A stretch of DNA of 64,000 bases from contig NZ_JADJJX010000001.1 of assembly GCF_016706325.1 (NCBI RefSeq), positions 1,801,017 to 1,865,016 on the forward strand. The letters run 5' to 3'. The notes under the pieces are model-generated. The model did no database searches, was not told where the DNA came from, and saw only the letters and a program-made list of their open reading frames with translations. How positions within the stretch are numbered: the first letter of the stretch is position 1; every line of letters begins with the position of its first letter. This DNA is from Methanothrix sp. GTDB lineage: Archaea > Halobacteriota > Methanosarcinia > Methanotrichales > Methanotrichaceae. Shown one piece after another: positions 53,236-62,858 of the stretch. The position numbers and the translations under genes are program-made.

Positions 53236-54393
53236 TTGTCAGCTCCGGATAAGAGGATGAACATCCTTCTGCTGGGCTTTGTCAGCTTTCTTAACGACAT
53301 CAGCAGCGAGATCATCCAGCCCATCCTTCCTCTCTTTATCGCCCAACTGGGAGGAGGCAGCATGGCAGTGGGCCTGATCGGCGGGGTGAGCGATGGCTTG
53401 CCCAGCATACTCAAGCTCCTCTCAGGATGCTGCTCCGATCGTTTGGGCAGGAGAAAGCCGCTGGTGGTGGCCGGTTATGCCCTCTCGGCAGCAGGCAAGA
53501 TCTTCCTTCCCTTTTCCTCCGCCTGGCAGCATGTCTTCCTGCTCAAGACAGTGGAGAGGAGCGGCAAAGGGGTGAGGTCCGCCCCCAGGGATGCCATGAT
53601 ATCCGAGTCCGCAGATGAGAAGAACAAGGGGCGAGGCTTCGGCCTGCACCGGGCTATGGATTCGGCAGGCGCTGTCGTCGGCTCGCTTCTGGCCTATCTC
53701 CTCTGGCAGGGAGGATACAGCTACTCCTCCATTCTGATGCTGGCAGGGATTCTCTCAATAGTGGCATTGATTCCTTTTATCAAGGTGAAAGAGAGCTTCT
53801 CAGGTTCTGAATGCAGCATCAGACTGAATCTCTCCGCCCTATCCCCTGAGCTTAAGGCCTTCCTTTTCATAGCCTGCCTCTTCGCCCTGGGCAACTTCAG
53901 CTATATGTTCTTCATCCTCCGCGCTCAGGCCCATTTCTCCGGATCTATGGCAGTGGCAGCGCCCATTCTCCTCTATCTGCTCTTCAATCTGGTCTATGCC
54001 CTCCTGGCCATGCCAGCGGGGATATGGTCGGATCGGGTGGGGAGAAGAAGGGTCCTCTTCCTGGGGTACTCCCTTTTTGCCCTTACCGCCATCGGATTTG
54101 CTTCTATCTCCAGCCTCTGGGGCCTGATCGTCCTCTTCGCCCTTTACGGCCTGGTATATGCCCTGGTGGACGGCTCGGAGAGGGCCTATATCTCCGACCT
54201 CTGCCCAGCCGGGCTGAGAGGAAGCTCTTTAGGGATATACTACGGTTTGGTGGGGGTGGCATCCATCATCTCCAGCCTGCTCGCTGGGGCCCTGTGGTCC
54301 CTCTGGGGTGCTGAGGCCTCGTTTCTTTATGGCGCCGCTGCTGCAGCACTGGCAGCGGGGGGGATGATGGTGATGATGAGAAGGGAGCGATGA
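53236..54393 (+). CDS. MFS transporter
   Basis: A 385-residue major facilitator protein with twelve predicted helices. The loop motif is CCSDRLGRRKPLVVAGYALS after helix 2, repeated in the second half as IWSDRVGRRRVLFLGYSL. The segment ERSGKGVRSAPRDAMISESAD is typical of a bacterial and archaeal drug or sugar exporter group. The start is TTG 53236 (MSAPDKRMNILLLGF); an inner ATG (MNILLLGF) is equally possible. Substrate unknown. Confidence 0.87.
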   Translation: MSAPDKRMNILLLGFVSFLNDISSEIIQPILPLFIAQLGGGSMAVGLIGGVSDGLPSILKLLSGCCSDRLGRRKPLVVAGYALSAAGKIFLPFSSAWQHVFLLKTVERSGKGVRSAPRDAMISESADEKNKGRGFGLHRAMDSAGAVVGSLLAYLLWQGGYSYSSILMLAGILSIVALIPFIKVKESFSGSECSIRLNLSALSPELKAFLFIACLFALGNFSYMFFILRAQAHFSGSMAVAAPILLYLLFNLVYALLAMPAGIWSDRVGRRRVLFLGYSLFALTAIGFASISSLWGLIVLFALYGLVYALVDGSERAYISDLCPAGLRGSSLGIYYGLVGVASIISSLLAGALWSLWGAEASFLYGAAAAALAAGGMMVMMRRER

Positions 54394-54678
54394 TCATCTG
54401 TCTGAGATGCGCAAGCCGGGCTGCATTGCATTATCTCTCTGCAGGCAGCCCTCACATCCACTGCCCCACCCGCCTTCCACTTCTAGATATGGCTGGCGGC
54501 GATCACTGCCCAGGCGCGGGTCATAGAGGGCTGCAGCCGCAGCCGGCAAGCCATGAAGCAGATCTAGTGCCATGCCGTAGCGCCGGATGGGGGCCCGTAC
54601 CTTCACGATGGCGAGCAAGCCGCTGAGGATGCGGGGCATAGGGGGGGGGAGCGGCTCGGTGGAGGTGATGGGCGAAGG
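54394..54678. other. Spacer after the MFS gene
   Basis: GC-rich and without a credible gene. It contains a G run (54643-54651) and leads into the 200-bp repeat array. Confidence 0.3.
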
Positions 54679-55290
54679 GGCCCGTAAGCCAGACAGATCG
54701 GAATGATCCGTTGGCGGTGATGGTTTTGGGATGCGATATATTAATGCAAGAATTCTTCAGGCGGGCCTAGCTGAAAGCTTGGATAATATTTTAGGAGATC
54801 CAGGCTGTCATCGAGGCTGATTCGAAACCATGAAGGCTGTCTTTTTCTGGGCGCCGCGGGTCGCTCCTCCGGGATGCTGATGAAGGGGCCCCATATAGCC
54901 AGACAGATCGGAATGAGGATGTCGATGGTTTTAGGTTGCGATATATTAATGCAAAAATTCTTCAGGCGGGCCCGGCTGAAAGCTTGGATAATATTTTAGA
55001 AGATCCAGGCTGTCATCGAGGCTGATTCGAGACCATACAGGCTGTTTTTTCTGGGCGCCGCGATTCGCCCCTCCGGGATGCAGGTGAAGGGGCCACACAA
55101 AGCCAGACAGATCGGAATGAGGATGTCGATGGTTTTGGGATGCGATATATTAATGCAAAAATTCTCCAGGCGGGCCCGGCTGAAGGTTGGAATAATATTT
55201 AAGAGATTCAGGCTGTTATCGAGGCTGATTCGAAACCATGAAGGCTGTCTTTTTCTGGGCGCCGCGAGTCGGCCCTTCGGGCCTCCCGCG
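54679..55290. repeat. Three tandem copies of a ~200-bp repeat
   Basis: Copies begin near 54679, 54886 and 55088. Each holds GCCAGACAGATCGGAATGA, a GCGATATATTAATGCAARAATTC segment, CAGGCGGGCC-GGCTGAA, ATAATATTTTAGRAGATCCAGG, CATCGAGGCTGATTCGARACC and CTGGGCGCCGCG. Copies are about 85-90% identical. The AT-rich ATATATTAATGC element looks like a TATA box, so each unit could start a short transcript. A fourth partial copy lies at 56085-56165. Confidence 0.85.
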
Positions 55291-56084
55291 CTAATGCCCT
55301 GGGCCCCTCAACGCCGGGGAGGCTTGGATTCAATCGGAACTAGCCGTTGATCGGTTCGAAATGAAACAATACAAACATTGAGTGTATGTAAAATGAACGT
55401 GCAATGTGAAAATTGATGAGAAGATATAATGCCATCATATTTTATAATTGGTGTTAAATTCTTAAGATGGACTGGGCCACGACTTTTCAGCCATGGATAC
55501 AGCCGCCATCTTTCGGCCTTTACTGCTATCGAAAAAAAGCCGATTTTCACGAACCTCCTTGACTTATACCTATATCTTAATGGAGTTGACCTTGTCAAAG
55601 AGGCTTTTTCGATATGCTCTGACGTTTCACGCACCTCCCAGGGTTTCAGACACCACCCAGGTGCGTGAAACAGGGACGTTCTCCGTCCCAGAAATCCATC
55701 CGTCTGGCCCGGATGGCCCTGCTGGGGCAGGGGCCTGCTCCCAAATTAAGCAGTTTTATTCTTATTTCTTAATGTTTAAATCTGTTACGGTTGCTTTTTC
55801 TGACGATCAGACGACAGTCGCTCCTCGTTCCGATTCTTGCGGAGTGACTCCGATAGATCCGGCTCTGCCCATAACCGTACCATCCTCCGGTCCAAGGTCA
55901 ATAATCATAATCCTATCCTGATCATGTCTTATTAACTCAAACAGTGCAGCCTCCGTCTCACCGGTGAGGGCCGATCATCCTGATATCACCACAGGGAAAA
56001 CAATGGCACATTTGCTGCAAATAAGTTGCCTGGAGCTGGAACTTAAGTATTATAACTCGTAAAACCTCAGAAAATATCGCATAT
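55291..56084. other. Long gene-free stretch
   Basis: No convincing gene. Short hairpins occur, for example GGGACGTTCTCCGTCCC (55672-55688) and a CCGTCTGGCCCGGATGG stretch following. Small frames here show no family signature. It may be remnant DNA between the repeat array and the transposon cluster. Confidence 0.4.
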
Positions 56085-56165
56085 TGATGGTTTCAGGGTT
56101 GTTATATATTAATACAAAAATTCTCTGGACGGGCCTGGCTGAAAACTTGAATAATATTTTAGAAA
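56085..56165. repeat. Partial fourth copy of the ~200-bp repeat
   Basis: Contains TGATGGTTTCAGGGTTGTTATATATTAATACAAAAATTCTCTGG-type sequence (first half of the unit, segments listed at the array) and AATAATATTTTAGAA. It is more divergent than the three tandem copies. It ends about 60 bp before the IS5-like relic. Confidence 0.7.
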
Positions 56166-56224
56166 ACTTCGAAAAACCTTTTTAATCGATAACTATAAAC
56201 ATTATTATTAGTATATAATATTTT

Positions 56225-57165
56225 ATGAGAAGCCTCACTGATTTTGCCCTTCGTCTGGAATACGAACGGGTCAAAGATCTTGGAGATAAGCTGGTCGATA
56301 TTGGGGGTAGATTGAATTGGGAAGAGTTCAGAGCGCTGCTTGAAGCTATGTACAAGAACAATACCGAACGCGGCGGCCGACCACATCTCGATGTGATCGT
56401 GATGCTCAAGTCACTTTTCATTCAACAGCTTTACAGCCTATCCGATGAGCAGCTTGAACGGGAAATTGCCGATCGCATCTCGTTTAGAGTGTTTCTTGGC
56501 ACAACGGAGATTGTTCCAGATTCCACAACAATATGGAAGTTCAGAGAACGCCTTGCTGAAATCGGTACAGACCAGAAAATATGGACTGAGATGCAAAGGT
56601 AGCTTGATGCCATGAAACTCAAGGTGCATAAGGGAATCATGCAGGATGGCACATTCATAACCGCTGATCCTGGCTATGCCAAAGCAGATACTCCTCGTGG
56701 CGATGAAGCCAAGACCAGACGAAGTATGGAGCGTGGGCAAAGAAAGGAGCCAAATCCTTTTTCGGCTACAAGCTGCATGATGCCATGAACGAAAAATTTG
56801 GTTTGGTTGGAAGGATTGAGGTCATAGCTGCCGATGTCCATGATAGTCAAGTAGATTTAGCAGAAGAAGGTGAAGTTCGATATGCTGATAAAGCATATTT
56901 CTGAGCCAAGACAAAGGGATATGATGCAGCAATGAAAAAGGCAACGAGGAGCCATCCTTTGAGTTACAAAGATGAAATGCACAACAAGCGGATCACCAGA
57001 AAAAGATCGCCTGTCGAGAGGTTCTATGCTTTCATCAAGTGTGTCTGCAAGGCAGAACGTGTCACTGTTACTGTGATTCCAAAGGTTAGAGTCAAGATGG
57101 TAATCAAAGGTATCGCTTTCAATGCTTATCATTTGGCTTCGGCCAAATGCAAATTGCAGGCGTAG
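56225..57165 (+). pseudogene. IS5-like transposase relic
   Basis: The first frame (125 residues) matches the N-terminal domain of IS5/IS1182-type transposases (LNWEEFRALLEAMYKN, PDSTTIWKFRERLAEIG). It ends at TAG 56600 in place of a glutamine codon. Homology continues in other frames: MQDGTFITADPG, FFGYKLHDAMNEKFGLV and AADVHDSQ, then a TGA at 56901, then HNKRITRKRSPVERFYAFIK with the catalytic glutamate region. Two stops and at least one shift (near 56725) make it a true pseudogene. Confidence 0.82.
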
Positions 57166-57268
57166 CGAAAGCTATCGAAAAATTATGAAAAAACCGATGA
57201 GAATGAGAAATTCCGGTAGCGTGCCATAATTGCTGTAAATTCGCAGTGGCCCCGTATCCTGATTCTAC

Positions 57269-58363
57269 TCACTCCTCCAAAGATAAATACCTATTACCTG
57301 TTATCCAATCCTCATTGATATCCATCATGATGCAAACCGCTACTCTCAGGAGCGATTGATCATTCGAATATGCTCCTGATACGCGACTTCTTCGTTTCAG
57401 TTCCTTGTTGATCCTTTCCAGGACGTTGGTAGTCCGAATCCGCCTCCAGTGCTGTCTAGGAAACGATTTGTAGTTCCAAAGATCAAATCTGAAGCTATCA
57501 ATCGTGTCTGCTGACTTTTTGGCTCCTCTATCATCAAGAATGACTGCCAGCTCCTGCATCTTGCACTCATCATCAAGAGAATCCTTCAGCATATAAGCAA
57601 CCTCTTTTTTATCTTTCTTAGGTATGTTCTTGAGCACGGCTCTCATGAAATGAACATTACACATCTGCCAGGAAGCTCCTAAAAATTCTTTCTGCACAGC
57701 TGCCTGTATCCCTTTGTGACCATCGGATGTCACTAATTTGACACCTTTAAGCCCTCTCGCCTTCAAGCTTTCAAAGCAATTTTCCCAACAAGATGCATCT
57801 TCGCTTGCGGCGACTTCAGCACTTAGAATCTCGCGATAACCATCATCATGAATACCGGTAACGATAAGCAGTGCCTTGTTTACATACCGTCTCTCATCCC
57901 TGACTTTGAAATAGCTTGCATCCAGGAACAAGTACGGAACTGGTCCTTCGATCGGCCTGTTTAAAAATTCCTGTACCTGTTTATCTAACTTTTTCGAGAT
58001 TCTTGATACTTCAGAAGGTGAGATATTTTCTAATCCGAATTCAGAGAACACTTTTTCGACTTTTCTTGTTGTCACTCCCGCGAGATGAGATTCAGCAACA
58101 GCGATTCTAACAGATTCTTCTACTCGAGAATATCTCTCGAAGACAGTGGTCTTGAACGGGAATTCTCTGATTTGAGGTTTTTCAAGCTCGATTTCACCGT
58201 GAATAGTCTTGAGCTTTCGCGGTCGTGTTCCATTCCTGTGCGCCTTTCTCTTGCCAGTGCGTTCATAGGGGCGGGCCTGGATCTGGTTCTCTGCTTCCTG
58301 CTGCATTACCTCATTTAAGAGCGTGGTGGTTAGCTTCTTCATGCACTCTTTCCGATCTTTCAC
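57269..58363 (-). CDS. IS256-family (Mutator-type) transposase
   Basis: DDE transposase of 364 residues and apparently intact. The catalytic residues lie in YLFLDASYFKVRDE (first Asp), LVTSDGHKGIQAAV (second Asp) and RTTNVLERINKELKRR (Glu), the classic IS256 pattern. WQMCNVHFMRAVL gives the conserved C/H region. The N-terminus (YERTGKRKAHRNGTRPRKL) is typical. The gene fills most of the element bounded by the terminal repeats. Confidence 0.93.
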   Translation of the reverse strand: MKDRKECMKKLTTTLLNEVMQQEAENQIQARPYERTGKRKAHRNGTRPRKLKTIHGEIELEKPQIREFPFKTTVFERYSRVEESVRIAVAESHLAGVTTRKVEKVFSEFGLENISPSEVSRISKKLDKQVQEFLNRPIEGPVPYLFLDASYFKVRDERRYVNKALLIVTGIHDDGYREILSAEVAASEDASCWENCFESLKARGLKGVKLVTSDGHKGIQAAVQKEFLGASWQMCNVHFMRAVLKNIPKKDKKEVAYMLKDSLDDECKMQELAVILDDRGAKKSADTIDSFRFDLWNYKSFPRQHWRRIRTTNVLERINKELKRRSRVSGAYSNDQSLLRVAVCIMMDINEDWITGNRYLSLEE

Positions 58364-58489
58364 CTACGGGGAAAGAGTCCCGATCACAATCGGGACATCG
58401 ACAAGATAATCATCTGCTAAGTCAATTATATTCATGGCTCTGTGTCCCTCCTGAGTTTTGCGACTTGGGGATACAGGGCCAATTATAAT

Positions 58490-58584
58490 ACCACGTAGAA
58501 TAACTTGTTGCCATCTCGCGGACAGCAAGTCGTTTTCCGCTACGGAATATTACTGAAAATTTTACAGCAAAATCGTCACGCTAC
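58490..58584. repeat. IS256 right end, copy R1
   Basis: ACGTAGAATAACTTGTTGCC through TTACAGCAAAATCGTCACGC matches 60765-60859 with few changes. It ends CACGCTAC-G, lacking the final C that pairs with the left terminal GG. Confidence 0.8.
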
Positions 58585-58593
58585 GAGAAATCG

Positions 58594-58690
58594 GATTAAG
58601 AGATTTGATTAAGAGATCGGATTAAGAGATTGGATTAAGAGATTGGATTAAGAGACTGAAATAAGAGTTGTGAATAAGAGTGTGAGATCG
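58594..58690. repeat. Short tandem repeat (GATTGGATTAAGA type)
   Basis: About five copies of AGAGATTGGATTA with small changes, immediately right of the IS256 element and before the HDAC-family gene's 3' end. Confidence 0.8.
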
Positions 58691-58704
58691 GAGCCTTCCT
58701 CCGC

Positions 58705-59465
58705 TCACCTGAAGCCCTCGATGAAGCTCTTTATGCACCATCCCAGGTCCGGGTGATATCCCCCCTCCAACAGGGCGAACCTCCTTCCCCTGCACTTCTC
58801 CTCCGCCCCTTCCCGGATGGCCCTGCCGATCTCCTTATAGTCCTCGATCTTTAAGAGTCCTCCCCAGTCCTCCAAGTAGGTGTCAAAGCCGGCGGAGACT
58901 CCCACAATATCGCAGTCGAAGCCCAGGAAGGCCTCCTTTACCTGGGCCAGATACCGGCTCTGATCCATCTTCAGATACTCAAAGCTCTCGTCAACCGACC
59001 AGGGATTGACGATCTTCACATTGCTATCTGCCCGGAAGATGCTCACTGTACCATCGCCAAAGTGAAGATCGATATCGATTATCAGCACCCGTTTCGCTTT
59101 GGGCCTGATCTTCTGTACTGCTATGGCCATGTTATTGAAATAGCACATTCCCCAGGCCCTGTTGGCTGATGCATGATGCCCTGGCGGCGGATAAGGGCAA
59201 AGGCAGGCTCACCCTCTAAAGAGAGCTCAGCAGCACATATAGCCCCTCCGGCGGCAAGGGCAGCGGCATCATAAAGCCCCGAGCTCTTCACCCGTTCGAT
59301 ATGTCCAATCCCATGCACCCTGGCGATATCCTCAAGACTTGCCGCCAGGGGCTCGATGAACTGGAACTCTCCCAGCATTGCCGCGGGGAGGGCGACTCTG
59401 TCAGCATTCTCCACCGGGTTTGTCGGATACCGTCTCTCCATCTCCCTGCTATAGACTATCTTCAC
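58705..59465 (-). CDS. Histone-deacetylase-family (acetoin utilization-type) protein, frameshifted
   Basis: Zinc-dependent deacylase fold. The N-terminal frame has YSREMERRYPTNPVENADR and ARVHGIGHIERV. The C-terminal frame has IIDIDLHFGDGT (metal Asp and His), VSAGFDTYLEDWGG (metal Asp) and LLEGGYHPDLG. The frames meet at CCGCCGCCAGGGC (minus strand, about 59184); one extra C reads RPPGHHASANRAWGMCYFNN, the catalytic His-His motif. The repaired protein is about 253 residues. GTG 59465 is the likely start, because a TATA box lies at 59500-59509. The substrate (lysine or polyamine acyl groups) is unknown. Confidence 0.85.
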
Positions 59466-59499
59466 AGTATTCTCACAGCCTGAGGATTGATCTTTTGCC

Positions 59500-59510
59500 A
59501 CTTATATAAT
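59500..59510 (-). promoter_or_regulatory. TATA box of the HDAC-family gene, at the ISH3 insertion point
   Basis: On the minus strand ATTATATAAG lies about 35-45 bp before the GTG start. The ISH3-like element inserted right at its upstream edge, using ATAAT as target, so upstream promoter parts have been replaced by element DNA. Confidence 0.5.
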
Positions 59511-60759
59511 ACCCCTCTCCTAAAATCTATTTTATCTTAGGGCTTCATTCGAGCTGAATTCAAATTTAACTTACAAATTTAGAATATTTTTTTGATTAAA
59601 CTCAGGAGAATGTTCAAAATACGAATTCAAGTAGTTATGAAGACTATTAAGTAATTTGGACACCTAATATCAGGTTGCACAACCAAAGGAGGTTGGATAT
59701 TATGTTGTCTCCCTTAATTCCTGATATCCGGCATCCAAAATGGATTATAGTCGTCAAATTACTTGAGATTATCGCTTCTCCAAGAGCTAATAAAATCGCG
59801 GGTAGATTAAAAACATATGACAAAGATAAATTTTTATTGTCAATCAAAGTCTTAATCCTATCGGATCTATTTGAAAGAGATATTTCAAGGCTTGTTTCCG
59901 AAATAAATGATTATATTGCTTTAAAGAGGTTTTTAGGATTAATTCAAAGGTAAAAGCAAATGAAATATAAAAGATGCAGTCAAATCTCGATTATGAATTG
60001 ATTTTCACGTTTTTTAAAAGATTATTTCAGCCTAGAAAGAGATTGAGGGATAAAAAGGTAGAAACAGTAATTATTGACACTAGTTCTATCGCTATCGACC
60101 TTAATTTGTGGAGAAACCGATATAGAATTGGTAAGGGAGATAAAGAATATAAATATTCATATAGTCCATCTATAGGATATTATGTCGGATTTAAGTTGAT
60201 TTTGGCAATAAATCAGGATAATGAGCTCCTGGGGTTTGAAATTTTCAAAAACTCGCCCAATGACTCTAAAATGCTTATTCCTTTCCTCGATAAGCTATAT
60301 CGCTCCAGAATTATCAAATCGGAAGATATAATCATCTGTGATAAGGGTTTTACGTCAAAAAACAATTATCAGACTATCATCAATAGATTTAATATCGTTC
60401 CGATCATATATCCCAGGAAAAACACAAATTTAGAGAAGATAATTCATAACCTAAATTCACCTTTGGATTTGTTTTTTTATAAAAAATATAATTGGGCCAT
60501 TTGGAAACGAACTGTAGTTGTTTTCAAAAAACTAATCTATGAATGGGAGAGTTTCAAGATAATAAGGTCGAATATTGAAGATTTCTTTAATATAGCTAAG
60601 AATTTTCTAGGAATGAACCGAAACCATCAATATACGAAGGTTAGCATCGAAAAGAGGGTTGCCCGAATAATTTTCTTGACCCAAACGTTGATTTGTTTGT
60701 TGGATGATCTAAATATTGATAAAAGGGCCATACCATATTGGTGATCTTGGGAGAGGGGT
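59511..60759 (+). mobile_element. ISH3-like insertion sequence, copy 1
   Basis: A 1,249-bp element with inverted ends ACCCCTCTCCTAAAATC (left) and, on the opposite strand, ACCCCTCTCCCAAGATC (right). It is flanked by an exact 5-bp duplication ATAAT (59506-59510 and 60760-60764), so the boundaries are firm. The family name is by similarity of size, duplication length and transposase type. Confidence 0.88.
59702..60744 (+). CDS. ISH3-like DDE transposase, copy 1 (one frameshift)
   Basis: Transposase of the element. ATG 59702 follows AAAGGAGGTTG. Catalytic aspartates are in VIIDTSSIAID and IIICDKGFTSK, and the glutamate in SNIEDFFNIAKNFLGM. The frame breaks at about 59937, where copy 2 reads TTAGGGATTAATTC and this copy reads TTAGGATTAATTC; adding one G rejoins the protein of about 347 residues. 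Confidence 0.82.
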
Positions 60760-60764
60760 ATAAT

Positions 60765-60860
60765 ACTTCGTAGAATAACTTATTGCCATCTCGCGGACAA
60801 CAAGTCGTTTTCCGCTACGGAATATTACTGAAAATTTTACAGCAAAATCGTCACGCTACC
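60765..60860. repeat. Solo IS256 right end, copy R2
   Basis: Nearly identical to 58490-58584 and ending CACGCTACC, the perfect complement of the IS256 left terminus at 57215. It is followed by GAAATTCC (60861-60868), which also precedes the left terminus (57207-57214). No transposase is attached. Confidence 0.85.
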
Positions 60861-61073
60861 GAAATTCCAAAGATGAGAATAGGGAAAACTAGATCGAAAA
60901 CGCAAAAATATTGGCGATGTTCGTTATGGGGACCATCAACGTTAAGTTAATCGGAATTCTCTAAAGCATATCGGAAAAAATAGGAGGATGAGGATGGATC
61001 TTATTATTGATTATTGCATCGCTTTGGAATCTGCGCGAAGCACAACCGCCCAAAGATCGATTGATGATCGTCC

Positions 61074-61931
61074 TCAGCTCTTTTTGCAGAACACCTTGTC
61101 CAGGAATATCAGGTTCTCAGGGGGCTCGGTCAATCTGACCCGGTCTCCTTTCACATCAACCACAGCATCCAGCCTGGTGAAGTGCACCTGAGATATCCTG
61201 ACCAGGGGCTCGCAGCGGGCTGAGAGGTGATCGCGAAAGCCGTTCATCATCCCTCCTTCGCCCATGTAGTCAACCAGGCGGCGGAAGAGCTTGGGGAGAA
61301 TGACCACATCCTCAGTCAGCGGATCCATGCAGGGGACAGAGAAACCCTTCGTAGTCAGGTCATACGGCCAGACCCCCCGTCCCTCGGATCTGGCGCGGGC
61401 CATGGCCCGGGTGAGAGGAAGGCGGAGGTCGGAGAAGAGGCCGTTGTAATAGGTGGGATAGGCCAGGCCACGGGAGATGAGGCTGTAATTGAGGCTTCGC
61501 TTCAGCATCGACTCATCCAAAAGGACCTCAGAGCCGTCCCTCTGTTCGATTCCGTCAGCAAAGACGAATGCGACAGGCCGTCGGTAAGCCTCAGTGCTCC
61601 TGGCTAGGATACAGCCTTCTGTCCCATCCCGGGCCTTTATCACCCTGCTCTGCCTCTCGTCCCATATCAGTTCATCTATTCCCAGATATGATAGCAGATG
61701 CCGGCAGGCTGCTTTTGCCAGCTTCATCGGCTGGTGATATCCCTGATAATGGGTCTCTAGGGCATCTATCGCCTCTATCCTCAACTGAGCATGTCCGCGA
61801 GCATTCAACTCTACTGCTGGGCCAGAGAGCTTCTTCCAGTTATCAGGATTCCTAGCCCGAAAGCGGATTGAGTCGCCGTCAGGGCTGTATCCCTTAACAT
61901 GAAATGTCCCTTTTATTAAGAAGAAAGCCAT
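61074..61931 (-). CDS. Staphylococcal-nuclease-like (SNase/TNase) protein
   Basis: A 285-residue protein whose N-terminal half resembles the SNase fold: VKGYSPDGDSIRFRARN, HAQLRIEAIDALETHY (strand with conserved Asp/Glu) and YHQPMKLAKAACRHLL, in the order seen in nucleases of this type. The C-terminal region, with GRGVWPYDLTTKGFSV and FRRLVDYMGEGGMMNGF, matches no domain I know. No signal peptide is seen, so it is probably cytosolic. It is monocistronic and flanked by insertion sequences on both sides. Activity is inferred only. Confidence 0.68.
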   Translation of the reverse strand: MAFFLIKGTFHVKGYSPDGDSIRFRARNPDNWKKLSGPAVELNARGHAQLRIEAIDALETHYQGYHQPMKLAKAACRHLLSYLGIDELIWDERQSRVIKARDGTEGCILARSTEAYRRPVAFVFADGIEQRDGSEVLLDESMLKRSLNYSLISRGLAYPTYYNGLFSDLRLPLTRAMARARSEGRGVWPYDLTTKGFSVPCMDPLTEDVVILPKLFRRLVDYMGEGGMMNGFRDHLSARCEPLVRISQVHFTRLDAVVDVKGDRVRLTEPPENLIFLDKVFCKKS

Positions 61932-62025
61932 TCATACCATCCCAAGTGCTCTTTAAATTAACAGTATAGTATTATTTTTAGGATTTAAAGTTTATCCTTC
62001 ATTTAGTGGTATAGCGTTAATTACA

Positions 62026-62735
62026 ACGGGAGTGCAGAGGGTCGCGAATACCCCGACCTTCAGGTCGGGGATGAAGTGAACCCTCGCCTCTTCTTTTCTG
62101 TTATCTAATTCAATAAACCGTTCCTTCTTTTAAAATGAGGCCTTTAAGCACCTTAGCCACAGGTGGTGCCAGCCACCTATGGCCAGGGATGATAAGCTTG
62201 GAGTTGCGCAGTTTTAGCCATGGCTATGGTCAGATAACCTACCACATCGTACTGGTGCCTAAGTACCGATACAGAATATTCTACGATAGGCAAGTTAAAA
62301 AGGATTGCGAGTTGATCCTTAGAAATATTTGCATGGAGCAAGGCTACAAGATTCATGCAATGGAAATTGTAGAGGATCACGTTCACTTGTTCCTGGAATT
62401 CCACCCAAGCATATCTCTATCAAGAGTTGTTCAATACTTGAAAGGAGGCAGTCCTTATCGATTGTTCAGACTTCATCCTGAATTGAAAAAACGCTATTGG
62501 GGTGGAAATCTATGGTCAAGTGGCAAATTTTTTCGTCCTGTAGGAAATGTGACTGCTGACACAATGGCGCACTATATTATGTAGTCTCAAGGAAAAGCTG
62601 TAATAGAGGTCCGATTGTGCAAGTCAAGGGCTTCAGGTCAAAGAAGACTGGATGATTTCTGAATTCCGGAGAACGGCAGCGCGCGGCCCGAAGCATACTC
62701 CGTCGCTTTAGGGCGGGGTGGCCGCGTGCAGTTTG
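62026..62735 (+). mobile_element. IS200/IS605-type element with TnpA only
   Basis: The left end holds a perfect hairpin CCCCGACCTTCAGGTCGGGG (about 62051-62070) followed by GATGAAGTGAACCC; the same end is found alone at 26842-26925. The right end is a GC-rich palindrome region near 62667-62735 (GCGCGCGGCC...GGCCGCGTGC). No TnpB gene is present. Boundaries are approximate because these elements lack inverted repeats and duplications. Confidence 0.65.
62189..62584 (+). CDS. tnpA: IS200/IS605-type transposase TnpA (HUH, Y1)
   Basis: Single-strand transposase. The 131-residue protein starts at ATG 62189 (MISLELRSFSHGYGQITYHIVLV), as usual for TnpA. The HUH motif is DHVHLFLEF, and the catalytic tyrosine is in TADTMAHYI. 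A TAG stop (62582-62584) falls just after the tyrosine; the same frame continues SQGKAVIEVRL, which looks like the family C-terminus, so the last helix is lost. The enzyme may be inactive. Confidence 0.82.
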   Translation: MISLELRSFSHGYGQITYHIVLVPKYRYRIFYDRQVKKDCELILRNICMEQGYKIHAMEIVEDHVHLFLEFHPSISLSRVVQYLKGGSPYRLFRLHPELKKRYWGGNLWSSGKFFRPVGNVTADTMAHYIM

Positions 62736-62858
62736 ATTTTAATCCTCTTAGTCGAAAAACGAACCACTTCATGCTCTAAATGAGCTAAAATTAAAAATAT
62801 ATATAAATAATATAATCAATAAAAATTGAGGAAAGCTTGGAAAGAATAGATTATTAAT

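Larger units (their letters stand above)
57215..58584 (-). mobile_element. IS256-family insertion sequence
   Basis: The left end begins GGTAGCGTGCCATAATTGCT at 57215; the right end on the opposite strand from 58584 begins GTAGCGTGACGATTTTGCTG. The terminal repeats continue with GCTGTAAATT/GCTGTAAAATT. The right flank (GAGAAATC) does not match the left flank (GAAATTCC), but the second right end at 60860 does. Confidence 0.8.

Noticed and set aside
54394..55350. Short frames inside the ~200-bp repeats considered as small proteins
   Set aside because: The frames are not kept between the copies, so a coding role is unlikely.
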